From contig NZ_CP019893.1 in assembly GCF_002156705.1 (NCBI RefSeq), positions 2,480,001-2,544,000 of the forward strand: DNA of 64,000 nt, written 5' to 3'. Shown here in pieces: positions 8,308 through 19,484 of this stretch (the first letter of the stretch is position 1; the number at the start of each line of letters is the position of its first letter). The stretch is from Natrarchaeobaculum aegyptiacum. GTDB taxonomy: Archaea > Halobacteriota > Halobacteria > Halobacteriales > Natrialbaceae. The position numbers were made by a program, and so were the translations under genes. The notes below the pieces were generated by a model. The model saw only the letters and a program-made list of their open reading frames with translations, did not search any database and was not told the origin of the DNA.

Positions 8308-10593
8308 TCACTCCCCATCGATCGTCTCTTCTCCCGGATCGTCGAAGAACGTCCGCAGTAGCTCGTGCTGGCCCTTCCGGAGGTGGTTGTGAAGCGTCGG
8401 CGAGGAGATGCCCATCGCGTCGGCGACCTCCTCGGCCGTACTCTCCCGGGGCCAGTCGTAGTACCCGCCGAAGTACGCTGCCCGCAGGGCGGCCTCCTGC
8501 CGGTCGGTCAGGCGCTCCTCGAGTCCGTCCCTGAACTCGCGGGCGGTCTGGACGGCGCGTTCGGTCTCGCGCTTGCTGACTACCTCCGAATCGGGGAACG
8601 ACGCGCGCAGGCCGTCGACGATGGTCCGGAGGTCCGCGTCGGCCGCACACTCGGCGGTGATCGTCGCCACGCCGTCGGCGAAGACGGCGTCGACGACCGT
8701 CATGCCGTACTCCGTCAGCGTCAGCGTGGGCGAGGATCCCTCGACGACGAACTCGAGTCGGCAGCCGTCCTCGTCGGTCTCGATGAGCCGACAGTCCTCG
8801 ATCCCGTGATCGGCGTCGACCAGATCGAACACCGCCGCCGGCTCTGCACCCTCGAGGTAGAGGTAGTACAGTTGCGTCGTCTCCGAAATCGCCACGAGCG
8901 AGTCGAGTTCGAATCGACAACCGAGCCGACGGCTCGCGTCGACGAAGAACGATTCGTCGTCCCGACAGACGATCTCGAGTTCGACCACCCGGTCCGACAG
9001 CAGGAGGTTCCGCCGGCGGACCGCCCTGATGGCGTAGCCGACCTGCCGAGCGATCGTCTCGAGCCACCGTCGCTCCTCGTCGTCGATCGCTGCCCGCCGG
9101 GTTGCGACCGAGAGCGTCCCGTAGGTCGTGTCGCCGTCGGAAAGGGGAACTGACGCGACCGTTCCGTCGAACCGCTCGCCCTCGAGGGTGCCGTCGACAG
9201 GGGTCGTGAACACGAGTTCGTTCCGGTCCTCATCGTTCGCGCCGCTGGCTTCGTTGCCTGCCGGTTCACCGATCACGTCGACCGTCGTCGATCGCTTCGG
9301 TCCGCCATCGCCGACGACGGCCTGCGCCCCGTCCCAGTCGTCGGGGAGCACCCCGTCGATCGCGTCCGGATCGACGCCGCTTGCAGCCCGTCGTGGCATC
9401 GTCCGCTCGTCGACGGTGGTCCGGTCGATCCAGGCGAAGGCGTAGGCGTCACCGTCTACGATCGCCGCACACGCGTTCCGTTCGACGGCTTCGTGGTCCT
9501 CCGCGGCGAGCAGTGCCAGGGTGAGCCGACGGTGCCCGCGAGCGACCGCCTCGCGGCGCTCGAGCGTCTCACACCGATCGGTTACCGACTCGAGTTCCTC
9601 GTAGAGCGACGAGACGTCGCGCACGAAGACGGCGTAACCACGGTGGCGACCTCGATCGTCCCGCAGCGGGGTGATCACTTCGGTGGCGCGAAACCTCGAG
9701 CCGTCCTTGTGGACGCGAAGTCCCTCGGCTTCGTATCCCGACTCCTCGAGTGCTGCTGCGAGCGTCCGCTCCGGCCTTCCGTTCTCGACGGCCTCGTCCG
9801 TGTAAAACGCCGAAACGTGCGTGCCGACGATCTCGCCGGCCCGGTAGCCAAAGAGCGCGGCGCCGCTTCGATTCCACCGCTCGACGTAGCCGTCTTCGTC
9901 GAGCCGAACCAGCGCGTAGCGGTCGCTCGCGGCGAGCAACAGGCGGATCACGCTGTCGTCGCTCACGGCTGAACCGGTCCCCGGCTGCCCGCCGCTTCGG
10001 CTCCGCCGCGGGTCGCCCGGCCGTTCGACCGCCTCGAACGCGTCGACGAGTTCCGTCTCCGTGGGCTCGGGAAGGTACGGCTCGAGCGCTTCGAAACTCT
10101 GCCAGCCACCCGCCGCCTTCACGACGCGCGGATTGACGTCGTTTGCGACGAGCGCCCGGTAGAGGAAATACTGTCTGAGGTCACTCGAGGAAATTTCGGC
10201 GAGTGAGGGGTCCTCGAAGAGGTCGCTCGCGCGCTCGGCGACGTCGGCGACGAGCATCTGGAGCCGCCGGGGCGTCACCGTGAAGATCCGGTCGGCGGCG
10301 GCGAGGTCGTTACTCCGGGCGTACCGCCGGAGCTCGCGCTCGACGTTCGTCGGCAGGTAAGCCGTCCGGCCCGACCGATCCCCGACCGGGGGAACGCGAA
10401 CGAGATATCGGGGCGGATCCATCCGGACCTGCTCTACGTCCTCGATCGATAGCTCGGCGAGTTCCGCCGGTCGGAGCCCGACCTCGCCACAGAGACGGAC
10501 CACGAGCGCCTCGCGGTAGGTCTCGGCGGCGTCGAGTAACGACTCGTACTGCCGACGAGAGAGGACGGCGTCCGTCGCCGTCTCGATGGACAT
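8308..10593 (-). CDS. Bat-like transcriptional regulator: recombinase-like, PAS, GAF and HTH_10 domains
   Basis: 761 residues from MSIETATDAV. In order: a tyrosine-recombinase-like region at about 15-175 (GLRPAEL, SSDLRQYFLYRAL, AGGWQSFEALEPYL), a PAS domain at about 220-325, a GAF domain at about 350-530, a Bat-associated region, and a C-terminal HTH_10 (LTDRQEAALRAAYFGGYYDW) at about 700-750. This is the architecture of bacterio-opsin activator proteins. The recombinase-like part keeps the first Arg context but shows no convincing His and Tyr set, so I read it as DNA-binding rather than catalytic. Placement between two acs genes suggests control of acetate metabolism (inference); light, redox or ligand sensing through PAS/GAF is possible. 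Confidence 0.85.
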   Translation of the reverse strand: MSIETATDAVLSRRQYESLLDAAETYREALVVRLCGEVGLRPAELAELSIEDVEQVRMDPPRYLVRVPPVGDRSGRTAYLPTNVERELRRYARSNDLAAADRIFTVTPRRLQMLVADVAERASDLFEDPSLAEISSSDLRQYFLYRALVANDVNPRVVKAAGGWQSFEALEPYLPEPTETELVDAFEAVERPGDPRRSRSGGQPGTGSAVSDDSVIRLLLAASDRYALVRLDEDGYVERWNRSGAALFGYRAGEIVGTHVSAFYTDEAVENGRPERTLAAALEESGYEAEGLRVHKDGSRFRATEVITPLRDDRGRHRGYAVFVRDVSSLYEELESVTDRCETLERREAVARGHRRLTLALLAAEDHEAVERNACAAIVDGDAYAFAWIDRTTVDERTMPRRAASGVDPDAIDGVLPDDWDGAQAVVGDGGPKRSTTVDVIGEPAGNEASGANDEDRNELVFTTPVDGTLEGERFDGTVASVPLSDGDTTYGTLSVATRRAAIDDEERRWLETIARQVGYAIRAVRRRNLLLSDRVVELEIVCRDDESFFVDASRRLGCRFELDSLVAISETTQLYYLYLEGAEPAAVFDLVDADHGIEDCRLIETDEDGCRLEFVVEGSSPTLTLTEYGMTVVDAVFADGVATITAECAADADLRTIVDGLRASFPDSEVVSKRETERAVQTAREFRDGLEERLTDRQEAALRAAYFGGYYDWPRESTAEEVADAMGISSPTLHNHLRKGQHELLRTFFDDPGEETIDGE

Positions 10594-10716
10594 ACTTCGC
10601 CACTTCAGGAGCAACGAACATAATTGTGCCGGGTGATCGAACGAACACCCGGTATATCCGGCTTCCTCACTCGATCCGACGCAATCGGACGTTTCGCGAC
10701 AGTTGATTCCGCGAAA

Positions 10717-12708
<1,992 letters not shown>

Positions 12709-12804
12709 CTCGTTCGTGTTCGAGGGTCGTCAGCCGAATAAACGTTCCTCCAAATCGCTCACGGTCGCCCGGATTCGACGGTGACGACCCGGGCGTGAGT
12801 GTGC

Positions 12805-13305
12805 TCACTCGGACTCGGTCATCGAGTCGACGTCCGTGACGTCGGCGTCGTCGGGGTCGTCGTCCGGCTGCCGAACGACGTAGACGTCGTATCGCTGTCC
12901 CTTCGCGACGGGGCTGCCGACGCTGGACTGGGGGGCGATGACCGATCCGGCGTTCTCCGAGCCGATGAAGACGACGCTCGCTTCGATCTCGGCTGCAACG
13001 CGGCGGATCTCCCGGACGACCTGCGTCGTGGCGGTCGCGGTCGGCTCGTCGGAACTCACTCGCTTGGTTCGAAACGTCGTCTCGGGGGCGACCTCGTCGG
13101 CTCTGGTCTGCAAGCCGGCGGCGATCGTGTCGGGATCGAACGGTTCACCCTGGGTAATCCAGTTGCGCTCCCGGGCGTACTCGGCGTCGTCTGGAATCAC
13201 CGTCAGGACCACCACCTCTTCGTCGAGCAACTCACCGAACGTGGCTGCCTTCTCGAGTGCCTCTCTCGCCAGCGCAGAACCGTCGTACGGAACGAGTAAC
13301 GTCAT
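12805..13305 (-). CDS. Universal stress protein family, divergent nucleotide loop
   Basis: 166 residues starting MTLLVPYDGSALAREAL. The usual G-x2-G-x9-G[ST] loop is changed (FIGSENAGSVIAPQSSVGSPVAKG), so ATP binding may be weak or altered. The C-terminus ends in an acidic tail rich in Asp. It is one of three Usp genes in the first 14 kb and lies behind the next Usp gene on the same strand. Confidence 0.85.
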   Translation of the reverse strand: MTLLVPYDGSALAREALEKAATFGELLDEEVVVLTVIPDDAEYARERNWITQGEPFDPDTIAAGLQTRADEVAPETTFRTKRVSSDEPTATATTQVVREIRRVAAEIEASVVFIGSENAGSVIAPQSSVGSPVAKGQRYDVYVVRQPDDDPDDADVTDVDSMTESE

Positions 13306-13489
13306 CGTCGGATACCACCACGACCGCGGAGGTAAATGTTCGGCTTCGAACATCCGCGAAGCGGACGACGGCATCACGGTTTTGCCATCCTCGTGGTCCG
13401 TGCAGGTCGTTCGTGCGGAAGCGTTTGCCAGTGACGTGGGTCCAGAACGTGTTCGCGATAGCGAGGACGAACCACCACAGCAGCCACTC

Positions 13490-13933
13490 TCAGTCGTCCT
13501 GCTCGGTCGCCGCGTCGACGACGGTCACCGGCCGGTCGGCGAGTCGGACGACCCGATCGACCGTGCTCCCCAGCAGTGCACCCTTGAACGACGATCGGCC
13601 CTGTGAGCCGACGACGACGACGTCGACGTCCCGGTCGGCCGCGAGCGCGAGAATCTCCTCGTGGGGAACCCCCGACATGATCCTCGTCTCGAGCGCGACG
13701 CCTGCTTCACTGGCCAGCCCCTCGGCGTCCTCGAGCCACGATCGGGCCCGCTCCCGGCGCTGTTCGTCGACCGTCTCGGGATCGACGATGGCGTTGTCGT
13801 AGCCGGTCCGGGTCTCGAGGACCGCGACGGCGGTCACGTCGGCATCGAGGCTGGCTGCGAGACTGATCGCGTGGCTCACGGCTGCGTCTGCGGCCTCGCT
13901 GCCGTCGGTCGCGACGAGGATCGAGTCGTACAT
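13490..13933 (-). CDS. Universal stress protein, UspA family
   Basis: 147 residues, canonical Usp fold: MYDSILVATDGSEAADAAV at the start and VVGSQGRSSFKGALLGSTVDRVV as the ATP loop. The start at 13933 is chosen because the Usp family begins at this MYDSI; the in-frame extension upstream is Arg-rich and unlike a protein. It is cytoplasmic, and its role in stress is inferred from the family only. Confidence 0.9.
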   Translation of the reverse strand: MYDSILVATDGSEAADAAVSHAISLAASLDADVTAVAVLETRTGYDNAIVDPETVDEQRRERARSWLEDAEGLASEAGVALETRIMSGVPHEEILALAADRDVDVVVVGSQGRSSFKGALLGSTVDRVVRLADRPVTVVDAATEQDD

Positions 13934-14085
13934 GCGCGCCGATACGGTCCGACACCTCTTGGGACTACCCCTCCTCGCGGGCGTACGATAACCGGGGCGC
14001 GCACGAACCGGCAGTCTGCCGCCCACGGCACGAGACTGCAGGACCAGCCCCTGCCCCTTTGCCCGTCGCGGTAGCCAGCCGACCT

Positions 14086-14472
14086 ATGTCGAACGTCTCC
14101 GACGCCGTCGAGAAGCGACTCGAGTCCGAGCCGCTGATGGCCCATCTCGCGACGAGCGTGGACGACCGGCCCCACGTCGCGCCAGTCTGGTACCGGTACG
14201 ACGACGGGACGATCGAGATCGTGACGACGGGACGGAAACTCGCGAACGTCCGGGAGAACCCACGGGTCGCGCTCTCGATACAGGCCGCCGAAGGCGGCGA
14301 CCCCGAGTGGACGGTGACGCTGCTCGGAAGGGCGACGATCGTCGACGACGAGGCGGAGAGTCGGCAGGCTCGAGCCCGAATCCACGAGAAGTACGACGCC
14401 GACGCCTCGTCCTACAGCGAGAACGTGCTGGTTCGGATCGACGTCGGATCGGCGAGCCTCCAGACCTACTGA
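14086..14472 (+). CDS. Pyridoxamine 5'-phosphate oxidase-like flavin/F420-binding protein
   Basis: 128 residues with the split-barrel pattern: MAHLATSVDDRPHVAPVWYRYDDGTIEI, then the NVRENPRVALSIQ helix and strand. Such small proteins bind FMN, F420 or heme and often act as redox or quinone-related enzymes; the cofactor cannot be read from sequence alone. It is convergent with dys, whose 3' end lies 22 bp away. Confidence 0.8.
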   Translation: MSNVSDAVEKRLESEPLMAHLATSVDDRPHVAPVWYRYDDGTIEIVTTGRKLANVRENPRVALSIQAAEGGDPEWTVTLLGRATIVDDEAESRQARARIHEKYDADASSYSENVLVRIDVGSASLQTY

Positions 14473-14494
14473 GCCAGATCGTCCACTGGGCCCG

Positions 14495-15601
14495 TCAGGA
14501 CCCGTCGCCTTCCACTCGCTCTCGAGCCGCCGCGACGACCAGCGGCAGCGACACCGTGGCGTCGCCGTAGACCGAGGCGTTCTCGGCATCGCGCTCGAGT
14601 TTGCCCCACGAGCGGGCTTCCTCGAGGGTTGCCCCGGAGAGGCCGCCGCTCTGTTTCGGGTCCATGGTGAGCTGGACGGCGTAGTCGTACGCCCGCGGGG
14701 TGACGAGCATCGTCTGGAGGGTGTAGTTCTTCGGGACGCCACCGCCGACGACGAACGCGCCAGCGCCGTCGGCATCGAAGGCCACGTCGGTGATGTCGGT
14801 CATGTCCGAGAGGGCGTCGAGCGTGAACGACGTCGTCTGGGAGTACATCCACGCCTGCAGGCCGAGGACGGAGTCCTGAACGGCGGGACAGTAGATCGGG
14901 ACGTCCGATTCGTAGGCCGCGGCGGCGATCCCCGGGTCCTCGTCGACGTCGTCGCGCTCGTTGACCGCGGCGTTGGCCCGACCGAGTTCTTCGGTCAATC
15001 GCTGGATCGAGACCGACCCCTTCTCGCGGTTCGCACCGCTCGAGGATTCCGAGGCGCGTGACGCCTCGCTCCCCTCGCACTCGGCCTCGAGCGGCGGGAA
15101 GACCTCCTCGCGCAGGTGCGATTCGAAGGTGGCGAAGAACTCCTGTGGGAGGTAGACGTTGTAGATGCGGTCGACGCCCTCGTCACGGAGGGTCTCGTCG
15201 TGTTCGCGTTCGCTCATCCCCTCGGGGGTGACCTCGCCGTGGTGGTGCTTGCCGCCGATGGCCTCGATCGAGTCGTGGGTGAGGTTTGCCCCCGTCGTTA
15301 CCAGCACGTCGATGTAGCCGTCGCGGATGAGATCCGAGACGATCCGGCGCATGCCGGCCGGGACCATCGCCCCCGCGAGCGAGAAGAAGACCGTCACGTC
15401 GTCGTCACCGAACATCGTCGCGGCCACGTCGACGGCCTCGTTGAGGTTCGCAGCGCCGACGCCGGCGTGTCCGTACTGGTCGGCGAGGTCGCCGACGCTC
15501 ATCCCCCCAGTCACGCTGGCGTGACCGATGGGGTCATGGGAGAACGTCTCCCGTTCGGGTTCGTAACCGTGCTCGTGGGCGTCTTCGTCCTCGTCGCTCA
15601 T
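14495..15601 (-). CDS. dys: Deoxyhypusine synthase
   Basis: 368 residues. NAD-binding features (SLAGAMVPAGMRRIV, VTTGANLTHDSIEAIGGKHHHG) and the catalytic SWGK motif, with K334 as the enzyme-intermediate lysine, are present. It modifies the conserved lysine of translation factor aIF5A. In Haloferax the pathway was reported to run through agmatine and an agmatinase-like protein; homologues of both partners lie at 19485-20713. An acidic insertion around residues 180-220 is a halophile feature. The start ATG is preceded by a long non-coding stretch. Confidence 0.93.
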   Translation of the reverse strand: MSDEDEDAHEHGYEPERETFSHDPIGHASVTGGMSVGDLADQYGHAGVGAANLNEAVDVAATMFGDDDVTVFFSLAGAMVPAGMRRIVSDLIRDGYIDVLVTTGANLTHDSIEAIGGKHHHGEVTPEGMSEREHDETLRDEGVDRIYNVYLPQEFFATFESHLREEVFPPLEAECEGSEASRASESSSGANREKGSVSIQRLTEELGRANAAVNERDDVDEDPGIAAAAYESDVPIYCPAVQDSVLGLQAWMYSQTTSFTLDALSDMTDITDVAFDADGAGAFVVGGGVPKNYTLQTMLVTPRAYDYAVQLTMDPKQSGGLSGATLEEARSWGKLERDAENASVYGDATVSLPLVVAAARERVEGDGS

Positions 15602-15960
15602 ACTCCGGTCTGGGTCGGCCAGCGGTTTGAACGCCGCGGTTCGGCCGTCAACTGTCCGGTCCCCGGGCGCGGCCGTTTCCCTTCTCGTCGTGAGAGGTGC
15701 ATGCAGTCACGAGACGGGCATGGCTGGTCGGTCAGGTCACGGCCTCGAGTCGGCGTCGACCGATTCTCGACGCACTCCTGGTCGGATTCGGGTCCAACGA
15801 AGGAATCGAGCGGGGTCGGCAGCGGGGTGGAATCGGGAGCACGCGACGTGGGAGTCGGAATCGACGGCAGCGACGGGCTATTCCCACCCCGTCTCAGGAC
15901 ACGGAAGCGATCTCGAGCCGACTGGCAGGCGACTCGAGGCGAGAGACGGCTGCGAGTCGA
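15602..15960. other. Non-coding stretch between dys and the Tat-exported protein gene
   Basis: About 360 bases. Frames here are Arg/Ser-rich and lack the acidic bias of real genes in this window, so I see no gene. It should hold the dys promoter (minus strand) and the 3' end of the neighbour at 15961. No clear TATA box or strong hairpin was found. Confidence 0.4.
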
Positions 15961-17484
15961 TCAGCAGCTCCGTGACGGGTCGCTCGCGGCAGCGCCGACG
16001 GACTCGCCCTCGTAGAAGAGGCCGACCGTCGCCTCACCGTCGGGAGCGGGGACCCGGAACGTCTCCGCGCTCGCGAGGGAGTCGGGCACGGTGACGAGCC
16101 CTGTCTGTCCCGTCTCGGCGACGTAGTAGACGAACGTCAGGTCGTCGTCGGTGCCGTTGTGGACGTAGAACTCGGCCATGCCCTCCGTGGCGTCGTAACA
16201 CTCGAAGGAGAAACCGATCTGGGTGCGCGGGATGCACTCTCCGCCCCCGCTCTCCCTGATATCGAGTTGCTTGCCGTCGGCCCAGATGCTGACCGTCGCC
16301 TCGCCTTCCGGCGCCATGACCTCGATGTAGGTCGCGCTCCTGGCTTCGACGTTGATCGTACGCGCGTCGTCGAACTCGCCGTCTTCGACCTGGGAAACGA
16401 CCTCGACGGGCTTCGGGTTCGTGTTGTTCACCCGGAACCGGGCCATCCCGCGCTCGCTGTCGACGCAGACCGGCGACAGCGAGATGTTCTCGAGGTCGAT
16501 CGTCCCGTCCCACTCGAAGGTGCGCTGGTACGGCGCTGCGCACTCGTTGGGGTTCTGGATGGTCGTGCCGTCGATCGTGACGGAGATGACCTTGTCGCCG
16601 GCGGTGATCGGCCGGTCGTAGAACTGGTACGGGTTGAACGTCCACGCGTAGACGTCCTGGACGTCGTCGTAGCCGTGGAGCGTCGACGTCAGGAGGTCGT
16701 CGACCGTGATCGTTCGGTAGATGTTCTCGATCCGTTCCGTGCGGGCGTTGTACATTCTGACGCGGACGGACTTGAGGTAGCCGCCGCGTTCCCTGACGAC
16801 GGGAGCCGAAGCGACGGCGCCGTCTGCGTCGCCACCGACGACGGGGAAGTGTGCAACGCCGTCGTCGACCGGGATCGTGACGCTGTGGGCACCCGAATGT
16901 GCAACCGGGATGAGCAGGTGGCCGCCGTTGACCAGCGGGATCTTGTAGGCCCCATCGTGTTTCCCGTCGGTCGGGACCACGATCGAGTCCTCGGTCGTCT
17001 TCTGCAGCGGCACGCGCACGACCTGTGGGGTCTGGACGAGGCTATCTCTGTCCTGAACGACGACGTCGACGTAGCCGTCGGTCGGGTTGAAGTTCCCGAT
17101 CGGAAGCGCGATGGCAGTGTCGGTCCCGTCTGCGGTCGGGATGAGCATGACGTCGTTGGTCGCGCTGACGGGGATCTCGAGGGAGTGGCTGTCTTTCTTC
17201 GTGATCCCAACCTCGACGAAGCCATCGGCCTCCGGCGCGACGTAGCCGGGATCGAAGTGGACGGCCATCGAGTAGCACTCCCAGAAGTCGATCGCCTGGA
17301 CGCCGTGGATCTCGCCGACGCCGTCGGCACCGTTTTTCTTTCCGTCGTCCTTCTTGCCGCCTTTGTCGTGTTTCTTGCCGGCACTCGCACCGGTCGCGCC
17401 GAGGGCGATACCGCCGAAGAGCGCCCCGGACGTTGCGATACCTTTGAGGCTCGTTCGCCTGGAGATTCGATGTTCGTCTGACAT
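15961..17484 (-). CDS. Tat-exported protein with duplicated C-terminal module, function unknown
   Basis: 507 residues from MSDEHRISRRTSLKGIA, a twin-arginine signal (RRTSLK) followed by a hydrophobic stretch ending about residue 35, then a Lys/Gly/Asp-rich linker. The mature part is beta-rich. The last 170 residues form two similar units of about 80, each opening with C(V/Y)D...GMA.F and containing AP(E/D)GEATV and a terminal Cys (GGEC, SRSC). There is no lipobox or C-terminal PGF-CTERM anchor, so it is probably released or cell-surface associated. No enzymatic motif was seen. Confidence 0.8.
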   Translation of the reverse strand: MSDEHRISRRTSLKGIATSGALFGGIALGATGASAGKKHDKGGKKDDGKKNGADGVGEIHGVQAIDFWECYSMAVHFDPGYVAPEADGFVEVGITKKDSHSLEIPVSATNDVMLIPTADGTDTAIALPIGNFNPTDGYVDVVVQDRDSLVQTPQVVRVPLQKTTEDSIVVPTDGKHDGAYKIPLVNGGHLLIPVAHSGAHSVTIPVDDGVAHFPVVGGDADGAVASAPVVRERGGYLKSVRVRMYNARTERIENIYRTITVDDLLTSTLHGYDDVQDVYAWTFNPYQFYDRPITAGDKVISVTIDGTTIQNPNECAAPYQRTFEWDGTIDLENISLSPVCVDSERGMARFRVNNTNPKPVEVVSQVEDGEFDDARTINVEARSATYIEVMAPEGEATVSIWADGKQLDIRESGGGECIPRTQIGFSFECYDATEGMAEFYVHNGTDDDLTFVYYVAETGQTGLVTVPDSLASAETFRVPAPDGEATVGLFYEGESVGAAASDPSRSC

Positions 17485-18090
17485 GGTGTCGGTCGTCCCG
17501 CCTCTGGCGGCGACGCCGCCAGACCAGCGAGTATCCCCTGCTGCACCGTACCGACGTTTTGTAATCGAGGAACTACCCGATAGAATGACAATTCTAACGC
17601 CGAGACCATTCGCAGATTCCAACTGTCACAGTTCCTGACCGGGACAAACGGCTGTATTCCGCTCACAACGCGGAGAAAGCGGCGGCTATCGCCGATCCGA
17701 TTCGGTCGCCCGCGACGACGCGCACGAAAACCTGCGGTGAAGAGGTACACGTCGAACTGTGCCGGACTGCTATCGGGGTCGATCGAGGGCTGGCGGCCCC
17801 CTCGAGTGGCTCTTCCCCACCGACGGCGTCGTCACTCGACTCCACACCGTCTCGTGGTGTCCGTCCACCGGCGTCACCCGGAGAAGTGCCTCCGTACTGG
17901 ACTCGAGCGTCCCGTACGACGTCACTACCCCGGTCACCACGGGGATGGTACGCGCTGGTTCACTCACTGGCCCGCGAGACAGTCCGGCCCTACTCGAGTC
18001 GGATCCGTGCCTGACCGGTTCGTCGGCGGTCGAAGGTACCAGCTACCGGGGCCGAGTCGGAAACGGATACCTGCAACCGTCCGGACGGCC
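17485..18090. other. Non-coding region upstream of the Tat-protein gene
   Basis: About 600 bases. Both strands carry frames, but these are Ser/Arg/Pro-rich and not acidic, so no gene is called. The part next to 17484 should contain the promoter of the exported protein. A 16-bp palindrome lies at 17581. Confidence 0.4.
17581..17596. promoter_or_regulatory. Palindrome TAGAAT-GACA-ATTCTA upstream of the exported protein gene
   Basis: Perfect 6-bp arms with a 4-bp spacer, about 100 bp upstream of the ATG at 17484, in the only AT-rich part of this gap. The geometry suits a dimeric repressor or activator site. No regulator can be named. Confidence 0.35.
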
Positions 18091-18867
18091 TCACAGCCCG
18101 GTCGGCGACTCGAGGTAGGTCGTCTCGAGGTCGGGGTGCCACGTCTCGAGTCGCGACTGGAGCGAGCGAACGCCGAACGTCTCGGTGGCGTAGTGGCCGG
18201 CCAGGACGACGCTGACGCCAGCTTCCTTCGCCTCGTGGTAGACCGGGTGTTTGCCCTCGCCGGTCACCAGCGCGTCGGCACCGACGTCGACGGCTTCCTC
18301 GAGCCAGTCGGTGCCGCTGCCGGTGACGATCGCGACCTCCTCGATCTCGTCGGGTCCAAACGGGAGGAGTCGAACGTCTCCTTCGCCCGTCTCGAGCGAG
18401 TCGACGAGTCGGTCGCGGAGTTCGTCGGGTGCGTACGCGGTGGGCGCGCTCCCGCGCTGGCCGATGTGTTCGGGCCCGAGTTCGCCAAACGGCTCGCGAC
18501 CCTCGAGCTCGAGCACGTCGGCGACGCCGGCAGCGTTGCCGAGATCGGGGTGGGCGTCCAGTGGCAGGTGCGAGACGTACAGTGCGAGGTCGTTCTCGAG
18601 CAGCCGCGAGAGGTGGTCGTAGGTGCGACCGGTGACCCGGTCGAATCCACCCCAGGAGATACCGTGGTGGACGACGAGCAGGTCCGCGCCGGCCTCGGTC
18701 GCCCGGTCGAAGGTCTCCGCGACGCCGTCGACGGCGAACGCGACGTGATCGACGGTCGTTTCCTCGGGGCCGACCTGCAACCCGTTCGCGCTCGCGTCGA
18801 GGTCGGCGAAGTCGGCCGTCCGCAGTTCCTCGTCGAGCCGGTCGACGAGCGTCGACAGCTGTGGCAT
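18091..18867 (-). CDS. Nif3-like dinuclear metal-center protein (GTP cyclohydrolase I type 2 homolog)
   Basis: 258 residues from MPQLSTLVDRLDEEL. The metal-binding motifs LLVVHHGISWGG and VLAGHYATETFGV, plus ALVTGEGKHPVYHEA, are those of the Nif3/YbgI family. These are hexameric cytoplasmic proteins with a dinuclear metal site; the physiological role is uncertain. The Met at 18867 is chosen because family members begin at this helix. Confidence 0.9.
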   Translation of the reverse strand: MPQLSTLVDRLDEELRTADFADLDASANGLQVGPEETTVDHVAFAVDGVAETFDRATEAGADLLVVHHGISWGGFDRVTGRTYDHLSRLLENDLALYVSHLPLDAHPDLGNAAGVADVLELEGREPFGELGPEHIGQRGSAPTAYAPDELRDRLVDSLETGEGDVRLLPFGPDEIEEVAIVTGSGTDWLEEAVDVGADALVTGEGKHPVYHEAKEAGVSVVLAGHYATETFGVRSLQSRLETWHPDLETTYLESPTGL

Positions 18868-18952
18868 AGTCCGAGAGAGGGGCCCCGGGGACTGGACGTT
18901 TGTGGTTCGTGACTGGTCCCGCCGTCTGGCGACAGCGCTGACGGAACAGTCC

Positions 18953-19345
18953 TCAGGAACTCGAGGGCGGACCGTCGCCCCGACTGTGACCGTCACCACT
19001 GCCTGTGTTCAGGTTCAGTCGCGCCGCGAGAACCGACGGAAAACGGTCTCCTACCTCCTCGGGAACGACGATAACGTTCTCCGCGGGACGGTAGTCGATC
19101 ACGTCGTGATCGTGGAGAAATGGCAGGTGGTTGTGGACTAGCTGGCTCTCGAGGTGGTACTCGTCTACGGCGACGCCAGAACCGTCGCTCGAGTCGGCGG
19201 CTGTTCGTGCAAGGTCACGAGCGAGGCTCCCGACGGTGCGTCGTTCGCCCGGAGTCAACTGTTCGAGAAGCCGGCGGCGACAGGGGTTGGCACAGATCGC
19301 GTACGCCGCGTCACGAGAAAGCGGATCCGGGTTGCTCGAGACCAC
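18953..19345 (-). CDS. Winged-helix domain protein, DUF7344-like
   Basis: 130 residues. An N-terminal helix-turn-helix (YAICANPCRRRLLEQLTPGERRTVGSL) is followed by ESQLVHNHLPFLHDHDVIDY and ENVIVVPE, a winged-helix pattern common in haloarchaeal DUF7344 proteins. It is presumably a DNA-binding regulator of unknown target. The C-terminal 20 residues are low-complexity Gly/Asp/Ser. Confidence 0.75.
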   Translation of the reverse strand: MVSSNPDPLSRDAAYAICANPCRRRLLEQLTPGERRTVGSLARDLARTAADSSDGSGVAVDEYHLESQLVHNHLPFLHDHDVIDYRPAENVIVVPEEVGDRFPSVLAARLNLNTGSGDGHSRGDGPPSSS

Positions 19346-19484
19346 CGGACGGAGTGGCGGATGCTAGCCCCCCAACACTTGCCCCAAACTGGTTGGGTAT
19401 GCCAGCGACGGACGAGCGGTCGTCCTCGACCGGTGGCCACCTGTGGGGTCCTCGAACGATACCTGGCGGGGTGGCCTCGATACG

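Noticed and set aside
17759-18118. Rightward 119-codon frame upstream of the Nif3-like gene's 3' end
   Set aside because: Ser/Thr/Arg composition without acidic bias, overlaps the Nif3 3' end, no promoter-like sequence.
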